From positions 1 through 36,463 of the forward strand of contig CALFXA010000020.1 in NCBI GenBank assembly GCA_937928015.1: a stretch of 36,463 bases of DNA, in the 5' to 3' direction. Below, piece after piece: positions 7,828 to 15,699 of the stretch. The stretch is from an uncultured Anaerolineales bacterium (GTDB lineage: Bacteria > Chloroflexota > Anaerolineae > Anaerolineales > Villigracilaceae). Position 1 is the first letter of the stretch, and every line of letters begins with the position of its first letter. Under the pieces are notes generated by a model. That model was given only the letters and a program-made list of their open reading frames with translations. It ran no database searches and had not been told where the DNA came from. Made by a program: the position numbers and the translations under genes.

Positions 7828-9741
7828 ATGAAATTTAAATATATGCATCTTTTTGCGCTGGCAGCCATACTGACCAGCCTGTTTTCTTTCACACCCGCTC
7901 ATGCGAATGGCGTCATCCACGTGAACACGGCCACCGATGATAATATCGACAACGCCTTGTGTTCGCTGCGCGAGGCGATTGTCGCCGCGAACACGAATGC
8001 CATCTATCAGGGCTGCCCCGCCGGCTCTGACGCAGACACCATTCAGTTCAATGGAAATTACACCATTACATTGGCAAACCAGCTTCCATCCGTCACATCG
8101 ATCATCACCATCGAGGGTAACGGCGCTGCCAACACCATCATCCAGGCCAATGTCGATCCGGGCGTGGCTTCGTACCGGGTCATGTGGGTCAGCAACTCTG
8201 GGGCCTTGGCTTTGCAGGGTGTAACCGTGAAAAACGGAAATTGCATGGGCGCGTGCGCTGGCGGCGGCGGTATCTTCAATGCAGGGAAGCTTAACATTCT
8301 CAATAGCGTACTGGCGGCCAATTCCACTTCCACCGATGGCGGCGCGATTTTCAATTCATTGAACAGCAATCTTGTCATGGCAGATTCCCAGGTAAATTCA
8401 AATAGTGCCGGGGGCAATGGCGGCGCCATTGCCGGCATCACGAACAGCCAGATCAATATCGAACGCAGCGTTCTCTCCGTCAACTCTGCTGCCAACGGCG
8501 GGGCAATATACGTCGATGGCGCGCAGTATATTAGTCTGGCTTACAGCACCCTACATGGGAATACCGCTCAAACAAGCGGCGGTGGAGTCATGCAGTGGGG
8601 CGGAACAACTTCCCCGTCGGTTTTTGAGAACAACACATTTTCCAGTAACCAGGCCAACACCGGGTACGGCGGCGCTGTTTACAACACCGGCAAACTGAAT
8701 ATCAGAAATAACACTTTCTTCGACAACCAAGCCCTATTGTACGGTGGGGGAATTTTGAACGCGGCCACCGGCACCGAGTACTTGAACGTCACACAAAATA
8801 CCTTCTCTGCGAATTACGCGAACGAAGGTGGCGGGTTGTTTAACGTCACAGGGGGTGCTATCAACCTATTCAAAAACAACATTCTCTCTGATGGCGTCCT
8901 CATAACCGATTGCTACAACGACGGTGGGACCATCGATAATACAGGTACCAACCTGATTGAGACCAATGGGAGCGGCGCAAACGCATGTGCAGGCACTACC
9001 ATCAGCGTCGACCCCAAACTTGGGCCCTTAATGAATCATGGCGGATATACGCAAACCATGGCGTTGTTGTCAGGTTCTCCTGCCATTGATACCACGCCCG
9101 GTTGCTTCGCACCGTCAAATGACCAACGCGGCATTGATCGCCCGCAGTCCACAGGCTGCGACTTCGGCGCGTACGAAAAGAATCTCAGTTTTGCCGACGT
9201 GCCCTTCGACTATTGGGCCTGGCAATACATCGAGAGCATTTCCTACACAGGCATCACCGGCGGATGTGGCAACGGAAACTACTGCCCGTCTGTCACCGTC
9301 ACCCGTGACCAGATGGCTGTCTTCCTCCTGCGTGGTATCCACGGCTCCGCCTACACGCCTCCCGCCGCCAGCGGTGCCGTCTTCGCGGACGTCCCCGCCA
9401 ATCATTGGGCCGCCGCCTGGATCGAGCAACTGGCTGCTGAGGGCATCACCGGCGGCTGTGGCAACGGCAACTACTGCCCCTCCGCACCCGTCTCCCGCGA
9501 CCAGATGGCCGTCTTCCTCCTGCGCTCTGAGCACGGTTCATCCTATACACCGCCCACCGCCACGGGCGCCGTCTTTGGCGACATCCCCTCCAATTTCTGG
9601 GCGGCGGCCTGGGTCGAGCAACTGTCAGCGGAAGGCATCACCGGCGGCTGCGGTGGCGGGAATTACTGTCCCTCCACCCCCGTCTCCCGCGACCAGATGG
9701 CCGTCTTCCTCCAACGCACCTTCAACCTGGTCTTCCCGTGA
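7828..9741 (+). CDS. Secreted beta-helix surface protein with CSLREA domain and three SLH-like repeats
   Basis: 637 residues with an AGAGGAG ribosome site before the ATG. A signal peptide (1-26, ending AHA) leads into a CSLREA-type start (NALCSLREAIVAANTNA). A parallel beta-helix of repeated short strands with GG and Asn turns follows (NSNSAGGNGGAI; SSNQANTGYGGAVYNTG), and then a choice-of-anchor Q-like end (DQRGIDRPQSTGCDFGAYE). The C-terminal ~185 residues are three SLH-like repeats of the form FADVP..WA..WIEQL...GITGGC.....CP......RDQMAVFLLR, each with a Cys pair five residues apart. Its likely role is a cell-surface, S-layer-associated or adhesin-like protein. There is no enzyme motif. 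The DNA of its last SLH-like repeat is identical to that in the next gene over 236 bp. Confidence 0.9.
   Translation: MKFKYMHLFALAAILTSLFSFTPAHANGVIHVNTATDDNIDNALCSLREAIVAANTNAIYQGCPAGSDADTIQFNGNYTITLANQLPSVTSIITIEGNGAANTIIQANVDPGVASYRVMWVSNSGALALQGVTVKNGNCMGACAGGGGIFNAGKLNILNSVLAANSTSTDGGAIFNSLNSNLVMADSQVNSNSAGGNGGAIAGITNSQINIERSVLSVNSAANGGAIYVDGAQYISLAYSTLHGNTAQTSGGGVMQWGGTTSPSVFENNTFSSNQANTGYGGAVYNTGKLNIRNNTFFDNQALLYGGGILNAATGTEYLNVTQNTFSANYANEGGGLFNVTGGAINLFKNNILSDGVLITDCYNDGGTIDNTGTNLIETNGSGANACAGTTISVDPKLGPLMNHGGYTQTMALLSGSPAIDTTPGCFAPSNDQRGIDRPQSTGCDFGAYEKNLSFADVPFDYWAWQYIESISYTGITGGCGNGNYCPSVTVTRDQMAVFLLRGIHGSAYTPPAASGAVFADVPANHWAAAWIEQLAAEGITGGCGNGNYCPSAPVSRDQMAVFLLRSEHGSSYTPPTATGAVFGDIPSNFWAAAWVEQLSAEGITGGCGGGNYCPSTPVSRDQMAVFLQRTFNLVFP
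9494..9729 (+). repeat. 236-bp block identical to 13127-13362
   Basis: It encodes the end of the second and all of the third SLH-like repeat. No mismatch was found over the block, including third codon positions. The copy at 15404-15639 is close but not identical. Confidence 0.9.
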
Positions 9742-9751
9742 ATTATCTACA

Positions 9752-9790
9752 CAGAAATGCACCCGCTCCTTGCAATGGTTACATTTTTGT
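9752..9790 (+). terminator. Degenerate hairpin after the 7828 gene
   Basis: Imperfect arms CAGAAATGCA.. and ..TTACATTTTTG, homologous in position and sequence to the perfect hairpin at 13382-13425 after the next gene. It may be a terminator or an RNA-processing or stabilising structure. The plus strand has a short T run inside the right arm. Confidence 0.35.
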
Positions 9791-9924
9791 GCTACTCTAG
9801 GCCGCATTGCTGAACAAGATAAAACAGGTAGGTAAAATCCATTTCAAAGTGTTACAAAAACACGCAGAAACAGGAACAGCAAATCAACAGGTATAGCTCA
9901 TCCACCAACTTTACGAGGAGAAAA

Positions 9925-12900
9925 ATGAAAAACAAAGCCCTTCACTTATTCGTTTTATTGACCCTGCTGGTCGGTCTGCTGGCGGTGACTCCCGCCGCAC
10001 CCGCGCAGGCGGCAAAGATAAATAGGGGAATTTCCCCCGAGGCCCTGCTCAACCCGGATGGCTCTCTGAACACCCATAGGGGTGTCTCGGGCGCAATGGA
10101 CTTATCCGGCTGGGATGTTCAACTGGACATTCAACGTGGACCGGTCTTGGCCCCAATTGCAGATTTGGACCAGTGGGCCGCATTAAGCGCGGGCGGCGGC
10201 GCGTTCAAAGACAGCATCAACGCTGTCGCCGTCAACGGCAGCGACATCTACGTGGGCGGCAACTTTCAAAACGCGGGCGGCAATCCCGAAGCAGATTACA
10301 TTGCCAAATGGAACGGGTCGGCCTGGGTTCCACTTGGAAATGGCGGCGCTGGGGTATCCGCATTGAGTGCTTCGGTCAGCGATATGTTGTTCGTCGGCAG
10401 TGATCTATATGTTACCGGTAGTTTCAACACACTGAACCCCGGTGGGTCGGTAATTCCGAATGCGAATTTCCTGGCCAAATGGGATGGCTCAACCTGGTCT
10501 GCAGTCTCGGGCCTGTCGACCGATTTGAATGATTGGGGGAATACATTAGAGTATGACCCCGCCTCGAACTCCCTTTATATCGGAGGGCGGTACACCGATG
10601 TCAACGGCATTCCGGAAGCGGACAGGATCGCCAAGGTCGCCCTGGGAACCGGCGTATGGTCGGCCTTGGGCGGTGATGGCGCAGGTAGCGGCTCCCTGGG
10701 TGGCATGGTCACCTCCATTGCCTTGAATACAAGTGGTCAGGTCTTTGTCGGTGGATTCTTCACAAACGTTAATAACGGAGGGGTTGTCATCCCGGAAGCC
10801 GACTATATCGCCAAGTGGGATGGTGCAAATTGGTCGGCGCTGGGCAGCAATGGCTCCGGGAATGGCGCTTTGAATTCAGTCGTGGGGGCCATCGAAATTG
10901 ACGGTTCGAACAACCTGTATGCAGGCGGCAGTTTTTATGACGCAGCCGGCGTCAGCGCTGCGGACTACATCGCCAAATGGGACGGAAGCGCCTGGTCGGC
11001 CCTGGGTAATAATGGTGCTGGGGAGGGCGCCCTGCTCTCGACCGGCGGCGGGACGATCATTCAAAGGATCATTCTTGCAGGTTCAGATATTTACGTAAGC
11101 GGTTACTTTGTCGGGGCTAGCGTCCTGACTGCCGATTATGTCGCCAAGTTCGACACTACCAACAGCACCTGGAGCGGCCTCGGCAGCAATGGCAGCGGGA
11201 ATGGGTCCCTGAATTATGGCGTTGCCGGAATGGCGTATTCAGGCGGCAAATTGTACGTTGGCGGCTATTTCGGAAATGTCAACGACAACGGGACGGTGCT
11301 GCCGGCCGCCGACTACTTTGCCATCTGGAATGGAACGCATTGGTCCACATTGGGGGCACCCAACGGCGACTTTAATTCGAACGTAAACGCGATTGCCAAA
11401 GTCGGCACCGATGTGTATGTCGGCGGAAATTTCCGAGACCTGGGTGGTGACTCGCGTATCGACTATCTGGCACGCTGGGATGGCAGCCAATGGCATCCGG
11501 TGGGGAATCAGAATCAAATTTATGGGGCATTGAATGACACGGTGTATGCCCTGGCAACCGATGGCGTCAATTTATATGTCGGTGGTTCGTTTACCTATGC
11601 CTACAACAATGGCGTCTGGCTCCCCACTGCTGATTATGTGGCCCGTTGGGACGGAACGACCTGGTACGCCATGCAGACCAACGGTGCTGGACAGGGTTCC
11701 CTCAACGGTACGGTGTATGCCCTGGCTGTCAGCGGGTCGAATGTCTACGCAGGTGGAAGCTTCACAAACGTTAATAATAACGGCGTAGTCATCCCAGAAG
11801 CCGATTACCTGGCGGTCTTCAATGGCACGGATTGGGCCAGCGTGGGAAGCGGCGGCGCGGGCGTGGGTTCCTTGAATGGACAGGTCAGAGCCCTATTACT
11901 GGACGGCAGCAATCTGTACGTCGGCGGTACGTTCACCAATGTCAACAATGCAGGTACGGTCATTGCCGAAGCAGACTATATCGCCAAATGGGACGGCGCC
12001 AACTGGTCGGCCCTTGGAAATATGGCTGCCCTCAGCAATACCGTCTATTCCCTGGCCAAGAACGGCAATGACCTGTATGTCGGCGGAATATTCAATGTAA
12101 TCGGAATACCGGGAGCAGATCGCATTGCCAAATTCGATACTCAGGCCGCCACCTGGTCGGCAGTGGGTGGCGCCAGTGTGTTCAACAGTTCAGTCAACAG
12201 CCTGGTCTGGTACGGAGGCAACCTGTACGCAGGCGGAAATTTCAGCAACGCGGCTGGCATCCCCGAAGCCGATTACGCAGCCAAATTCGACGGCACGAAT
12301 TGGTCGGCACTGGGCGGCAACGGCGGGGGCAATGGTTCCCTCAACCGGGTTGTTTCAGCTCTGGCAGTCGTGGATCAAGACCTTTTGGTCGGAGGTGACT
12401 TTACAGATGTCAATAATCAGGGAAGCGTGATCCCAGGAGCAGATTACCTGGCAGCGTACGGTCTGGCCTCCATCCCGCCCTCGGTGCAGTCAATCGTCCG
12501 CACAGACCCCAACCCCACCAATGCCGCCAGCGTGGCTTTTACCGTCACCTTCTCGGAAGCTGTGAGCGGCGTCACCCTGGATGATTTCACCCTGACCCCC
12601 AGCGGGATCGGCGATGCGGGCATCGACACGCTGAACGGTTCTGGCGCCGTCTACACGGTGACCGTCAACACTGGCACAACGAATGGAACCCTGCGCCTCG
12701 ACCTGATCGATAACGACTCGATTCTGGATCTGACTGCCCTGCCGCTGGGCGGCGCAGGCACCGGGAATGGCGATTTCACCACGGGTGAAATCTACAACGT
12801 CTACAAAACCACCACCTTTGTCGACGTGCCCCTGAATCACTGGGCCTGGAAGTACATCGAGAGCATCTACAATGCGGGCATCACCGGCGGATGCTCGGCC

Positions 12901-13374
12901 TCTCCGATGAACTACTGCCCGTCTGTCACCGTCACTCGTGACCAGATGGCCGTCTTCCTCCTGCGCGGTATCCACGGCTCGGCCTACACACCTCCCACCG
13001 CCAGCGGCGCCGTCTTTGGCGACGTCCCCGCCAATCATTGGGCCGCCGCCTGGATCGAGCAACTGGCTGCCGAGGGCATCACCGGCGGATGTGGCAACGG
13101 CAACTACTGTCCCTCCACACCTGTCACCCGCGACCAGATGGCCGTCTTCCTCCTGCGCTCTGAGCACGGTTCATCCTATACACCGCCCACCGCCACGGGC
13201 GCCGTCTTTGGCGACATCCCCTCCAATTTCTGGGCGGCGGCCTGGGTCGAGCAACTGTCAGCGGAAGGCATCACCGGCGGCTGCGGTGGCGGGAATTACT
13301 GTCCCTCCACCCCCGTCTCCCGCGACCAGATGGCCGTCTTCCTCCAACGCACCTTCAACCTGCCCCTGCCGTAA
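9925..13374 (+). CDS. Secreted 14-repeat propeller-like surface protein with Ig-like domain and three SLH-like repeats
   Basis: 1149 residues with a strong GAGGAG site 5 nt before the ATG. The signal peptide spans 1-29 (LHLFVLLTLLVGLLAVTP, ending AQA). From about 82 to 850 there are 14 copies of a ~55-residue unit with the consensus W..LG.NG.G...LN..V.AL...G..LYVGG.F..V......ADYIAKWDG, resembling beta-propeller blades. An Ig-like domain (about 852-960, FTVTFSEAVSGVTLDDFTL) precedes three SLH-like repeats (about 965-1149). The first SLH-like loop has seven residues between its Cys pair and the other two have five. Its likely role is a large surface-exposed binding protein. It sits in tandem with 7828 and 13546, and the three share intergenic and signal-peptide DNA. 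Confidence 0.88.
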   Translation: MKNKALHLFVLLTLLVGLLAVTPAAPAQAAKINRGISPEALLNPDGSLNTHRGVSGAMDLSGWDVQLDIQRGPVLAPIADLDQWAALSAGGGAFKDSINAVAVNGSDIYVGGNFQNAGGNPEADYIAKWNGSAWVPLGNGGAGVSALSASVSDMLFVGSDLYVTGSFNTLNPGGSVIPNANFLAKWDGSTWSAVSGLSTDLNDWGNTLEYDPASNSLYIGGRYTDVNGIPEADRIAKVALGTGVWSALGGDGAGSGSLGGMVTSIALNTSGQVFVGGFFTNVNNGGVVIPEADYIAKWDGANWSALGSNGSGNGALNSVVGAIEIDGSNNLYAGGSFYDAAGVSAADYIAKWDGSAWSALGNNGAGEGALLSTGGGTIIQRIILAGSDIYVSGYFVGASVLTADYVAKFDTTNSTWSGLGSNGSGNGSLNYGVAGMAYSGGKLYVGGYFGNVNDNGTVLPAADYFAIWNGTHWSTLGAPNGDFNSNVNAIAKVGTDVYVGGNFRDLGGDSRIDYLARWDGSQWHPVGNQNQIYGALNDTVYALATDGVNLYVGGSFTYAYNNGVWLPTADYVARWDGTTWYAMQTNGAGQGSLNGTVYALAVSGSNVYAGGSFTNVNNNGVVIPEADYLAVFNGTDWASVGSGGAGVGSLNGQVRALLLDGSNLYVGGTFTNVNNAGTVIAEADYIAKWDGANWSALGNMAALSNTVYSLAKNGNDLYVGGIFNVIGIPGADRIAKFDTQAATWSAVGGASVFNSSVNSLVWYGGNLYAGGNFSNAAGIPEADYAAKFDGTNWSALGGNGGGNGSLNRVVSALAVVDQDLLVGGDFTDVNNQGSVIPGADYLAAYGLASIPPSVQSIVRTDPNPTNAASVAFTVTFSEAVSGVTLDDFTLTPSGIGDAGIDTLNGSGAVYTVTVNTGTTNGTLRLDLIDNDSILDLTALPLGGAGTGNGDFTTGEIYNVYKTTTFVDVPLNHWAWKYIESIYNAGITGGCSASPMNYCPSVTVTRDQMAVFLLRGIHGSAYTPPTASGAVFGDVPANHWAAAWIEQLAAEGITGGCGNGNYCPSTPVTRDQMAVFLLRSEHGSSYTPPTATGAVFGDIPSNFWAAAWVEQLSAEGITGGCGGGNYCPSTPVSRDQMAVFLQRTFNLPLP
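10168..12465 (+). repeat. Fourteen tandem coding repeats (propeller-like units)
   Basis: Units begin at W-S-A-L-G and end at K-W-D-G. The YVGG or YAGG core appears in nearly every one, and some copies also have a short NVNN.G.VIP insertion. The number fourteen equals two seven-bladed propellers. Unit lengths vary, so this is an old, diverged repeat rather than a recent slippage array. Confidence 0.8.
13000..13221 (+). repeat. 222-bp block identical to 15277-15498
   Basis: It encodes the second SLH-like repeat and the start of the third in the 9925 and 13546 genes. The identical block is offset from the one the 9925 gene shares with the 7828 gene, giving a mosaic pattern. Confidence 0.88.
13127..13362 (+). 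repeat. 236-bp block identical to 9494-9729
   Basis: The partner copy of 9494-9729, with an offset of 3633 bp. Identity ends exactly where the two genes' last few codons diverge. Confidence 0.9.
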
Positions 13375-13381
13375 ATCGTCA

Positions 13382-13425
13382 GCCTGGAAATGCAATCGCT
13401 CCCTGCAGTGGTTGCATTTCCAGGC
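13382..13425 (+). terminator. Perfect 14-bp hairpin after the 9925 gene
   Basis: Arms at 13382-13395 and 13412-13425 (core CCTGGAAATGCAA/TTGCATTTCCAGG), with a 16-nt loop. No T run follows on the plus strand, so classic intrinsic termination is doubtful. It may protect the upstream message or mark a processing site between co-transcribed genes. Confidence 0.5.
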
Positions 13426-13545
13426 GGCTCCAATCCATGCCGACGAGGAACAGGACAAAACGTGTTAGGTAACACATCCACTCCCCAAGTGCTGCAAAAA
13501 ATACAGAGCATAGGGAAGTTCAGTCCCAAATTACAAGGTAAAAAA

Positions 13546-15651
13546 ATGAAAACCAAAGTCCTTCACTTATTCGTTTTATTGACCCTGCTGGTCGGTCTAC
13601 TGGCGGTGACTCCCGCCACACCCGCACATGCGGCCCCGTTGACCGTAGACACGTTGATCGACGAAGACGACGGCTCCTGCATCGACGGGGACTGCTCCCT
13701 GCGTGACGCAGTGGCCACAGCCGCAAATGGCGACACCATCACCTTCAGCGTCAACGGCACGCTGACCCTCGCACTGGACGAGATCGTCATCAACAAAGAC
13801 CTGACCATCAGCGGTCCAGGGATTTCGAAGCTGACAATTGATGCGCACCAGGCCTCGCGCCATTTCAATATCAGCAGTGGCAAGGTGGTTACATTATCGG
13901 GCATGACGCTCAAAAACGGCCAAGCCGGTGGTCATGGAGGCTCGATCTCCAACGCAGGCATCCTGGCCCTGGACCAAATGGTCCTAACCCAAAACAGCAC
14001 CTCCTCACAAGGCGGGGCCATCCGTACCGAAGGCGGACTGGCAATCTCCAACAGTAGTTTGAGTAACAACTCGGCAGCCAGTGGTGGAGGCGCTATTGCT
14101 ACTGCAGCGGGGGTCTCCCTCGCGTTGGTCAACACGGTCTTCGATGGAAACTCGTCCCTGGAAGGTGGCGCCATCTTGCTGGGCTCCGACATGGGATTCG
14201 TCAGCACCATGAACGCAACCCATGTGACCATGACGAACAACACAGCCACCTCGGACAGCGGTGCGATTTTCGCCAGTCCATACGCTCAAGTCATCATCGA
14301 CAACAGCCTGTTCGATCACAATACAGCCACGGATACAGGTAGTATTGGCGGTGCAGTGAGCATTGCAGATAACGCACTTGCGGCCATCTCGAATACTACG
14401 TTCAGTAATAATACTGCCCAGAGTGGTGGGGGTGCAATCTACGCGACCTCCACCCAATTCGATGTCACCAACACCACGTTCAACGGCAATCAGGTATTGA
14501 ATGCCAGCAATGGACTCGGCGGGGCCGTATTTTTCTCAGCCCCAAACTTTGCCAACTTCAAGAATGTCACCATTACAGGCAACACTAGTATGCACTATGG
14601 CGGCGGAATTTACATTCTGACCACTGGCGGCGGCATTAACTTCAACAATGTAACCGTCACAGATAATCACGCAGAATATGCTGGCGGGCTATATATTTTT
14701 GAAGGCGTCATCAATACCCGTAATTCGATCATTGCCCAGAATACCAACACCTTTGCCGTCGATTACAATGATTGTGGCGGCACGGGGGCAGGCGAGTGGC
14801 TCGTCACCCAGGGATATAACCTGGTGGGTGTGCCCGCAGGCTGCGGCTTTGTTGCCGATATGGGCGATATTACCGGGCAGGACCCGCTGCTGGGTCCACT
14901 GTCGAACAACGGCGGCTCTGTATTCACCCGTGCGCTGCCGGCAGGTTCTCCCGCCCTCGATGCGGGCGACAACTCCACCTGCGAATTCATCGATGCACGC
15001 GGCGTGGACCGTCCACAAGATGGCAACTCCGACCTGACCAACAAATGCGACATGGGCGCTTATGAGAAACTGCCCCCCATCACCACGGCCACCTTCGCCG
15101 ACGTACCCTTGAATCATTGGGCCTGGCAGCATATCGAAGGGCTGTACCTGTCGGGCATCACCGGCGGATGCTCGGCCTCTCCATTGAACTACTGCCCGTC
15201 TGTCACCGTCACCCGTGACCAGATGGCTGTCTTCCTCCTACGCGGAATCCACGGCTCAGCCTACACACCTCCCGCTGCCAGCGGCGCCGTCTTTGGCGAC
15301 GTCCCCGCCAATCATTGGGCCGCCGCCTGGATCGAGCAACTGGCTGCCGAGGGCATCACCGGCGGATGTGGCAACGGCAACTACTGTCCCTCCACACCTG
15401 TCACCCGCGACCAGATGGCCGTCTTCCTCCTGCGCTCTGAGCACGGTTCATCCTATACACCGCCCACCGCCACGGGCGCCGTCTTTGGCGACATCCCCGC
15501 CAATTTCTGGGCGGCGGCCTGGGTCGAGCAACTGTCAGCGGAAGGCATCACTGGCGGCTGCGGCGGCGGTAACTACTGTCCCTCCACCCCCGTCTCCCGC
15601 GACCAGATGGCGATCTTCCTTCAGCGTACTTTCGACTTGATCCTGCCGTAG
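13546..15651 (+). CDS. Secreted CSLREA beta-helix surface protein with three SLH-like repeats
   Basis: 701 residues. The frame is open from 13390, but the ATG at 13546 is chosen because it begins a signal peptide (1-29, ending AHA) almost identical to that of the 9925 protein. The ribosome site is only AAGG, weaker than its neighbour's. Features in order are a CSLREA-like start (GSCIDGDCSLRDAVATA), a long beta-helix with GGAI and GGGA turns and Asn-rich strands, a choice-of-anchor Q-like end (ARGVDRPQDGNSDLTNKCDM), then three SLH-like repeats, the first with a seven-residue Cys loop. It has no enzyme motif and is probably a surface adhesin or S-layer component. It is the third of a tandem set and ends at a bidirectional terminator. 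Confidence 0.9.
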   Translation: MKTKVLHLFVLLTLLVGLLAVTPATPAHAAPLTVDTLIDEDDGSCIDGDCSLRDAVATAANGDTITFSVNGTLTLALDEIVINKDLTISGPGISKLTIDAHQASRHFNISSGKVVTLSGMTLKNGQAGGHGGSISNAGILALDQMVLTQNSTSSQGGAIRTEGGLAISNSSLSNNSAASGGGAIATAAGVSLALVNTVFDGNSSLEGGAILLGSDMGFVSTMNATHVTMTNNTATSDSGAIFASPYAQVIIDNSLFDHNTATDTGSIGGAVSIADNALAAISNTTFSNNTAQSGGGAIYATSTQFDVTNTTFNGNQVLNASNGLGGAVFFSAPNFANFKNVTITGNTSMHYGGGIYILTTGGGINFNNVTVTDNHAEYAGGLYIFEGVINTRNSIIAQNTNTFAVDYNDCGGTGAGEWLVTQGYNLVGVPAGCGFVADMGDITGQDPLLGPLSNNGGSVFTRALPAGSPALDAGDNSTCEFIDARGVDRPQDGNSDLTNKCDMGAYEKLPPITTATFADVPLNHWAWQHIEGLYLSGITGGCSASPLNYCPSVTVTRDQMAVFLLRGIHGSAYTPPAASGAVFGDVPANHWAAAWIEQLAAEGITGGCGNGNYCPSTPVTRDQMAVFLLRSEHGSSYTPPTATGAVFGDIPANFWAAAWVEQLSAEGITGGCGGGNYCPSTPVSRDQMAIFLQRTFDLILP

Positions 15652-15665
15652 AGGCTTCCATGTAA

Positions 15666-15699
15666 AAAAGACAGCCGCCTTTTGAGGCGGCTGTCTTTT
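15666..15699. terminator. Bidirectional terminator between convergent genes
   Basis: A 14-bp perfect stem (core GACAGCCGCC/GGCGGCTGTC) with A and T runs at the outer ends, so it is usable from both sides. It lies between the stop of 13546-15651 and the stop of 15699-18164, touching the latter's stop codon. Confidence 0.92.

Noticed and set aside
9187..9723. CRISPR-like regular repetition
   Set aside because: The repeats are in-frame SLH-like coding units of varying length with no constant short repeat or unique spacers, and no cas genes are seen.
7828..9741. Chlamydial Pmp-type autotransporter
   Set aside because: The beta-helix repeats look similar, but there is no autotransporter beta-barrel; the C-terminus is SLH-like.
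12490..13167. 225-residue minus-strand frame
   Set aside because: It is an antisense shadow of the Ig-like and SLH-like region; the same LxxQEEDGHLVAGD pattern recurs opposite every SLH-like repeat.
13390..13545. Upstream 52-codon extension of the 13546 gene
   Set aside because: It crosses the hairpin and lacks a ribosome site; the signal peptide begins at 13546.
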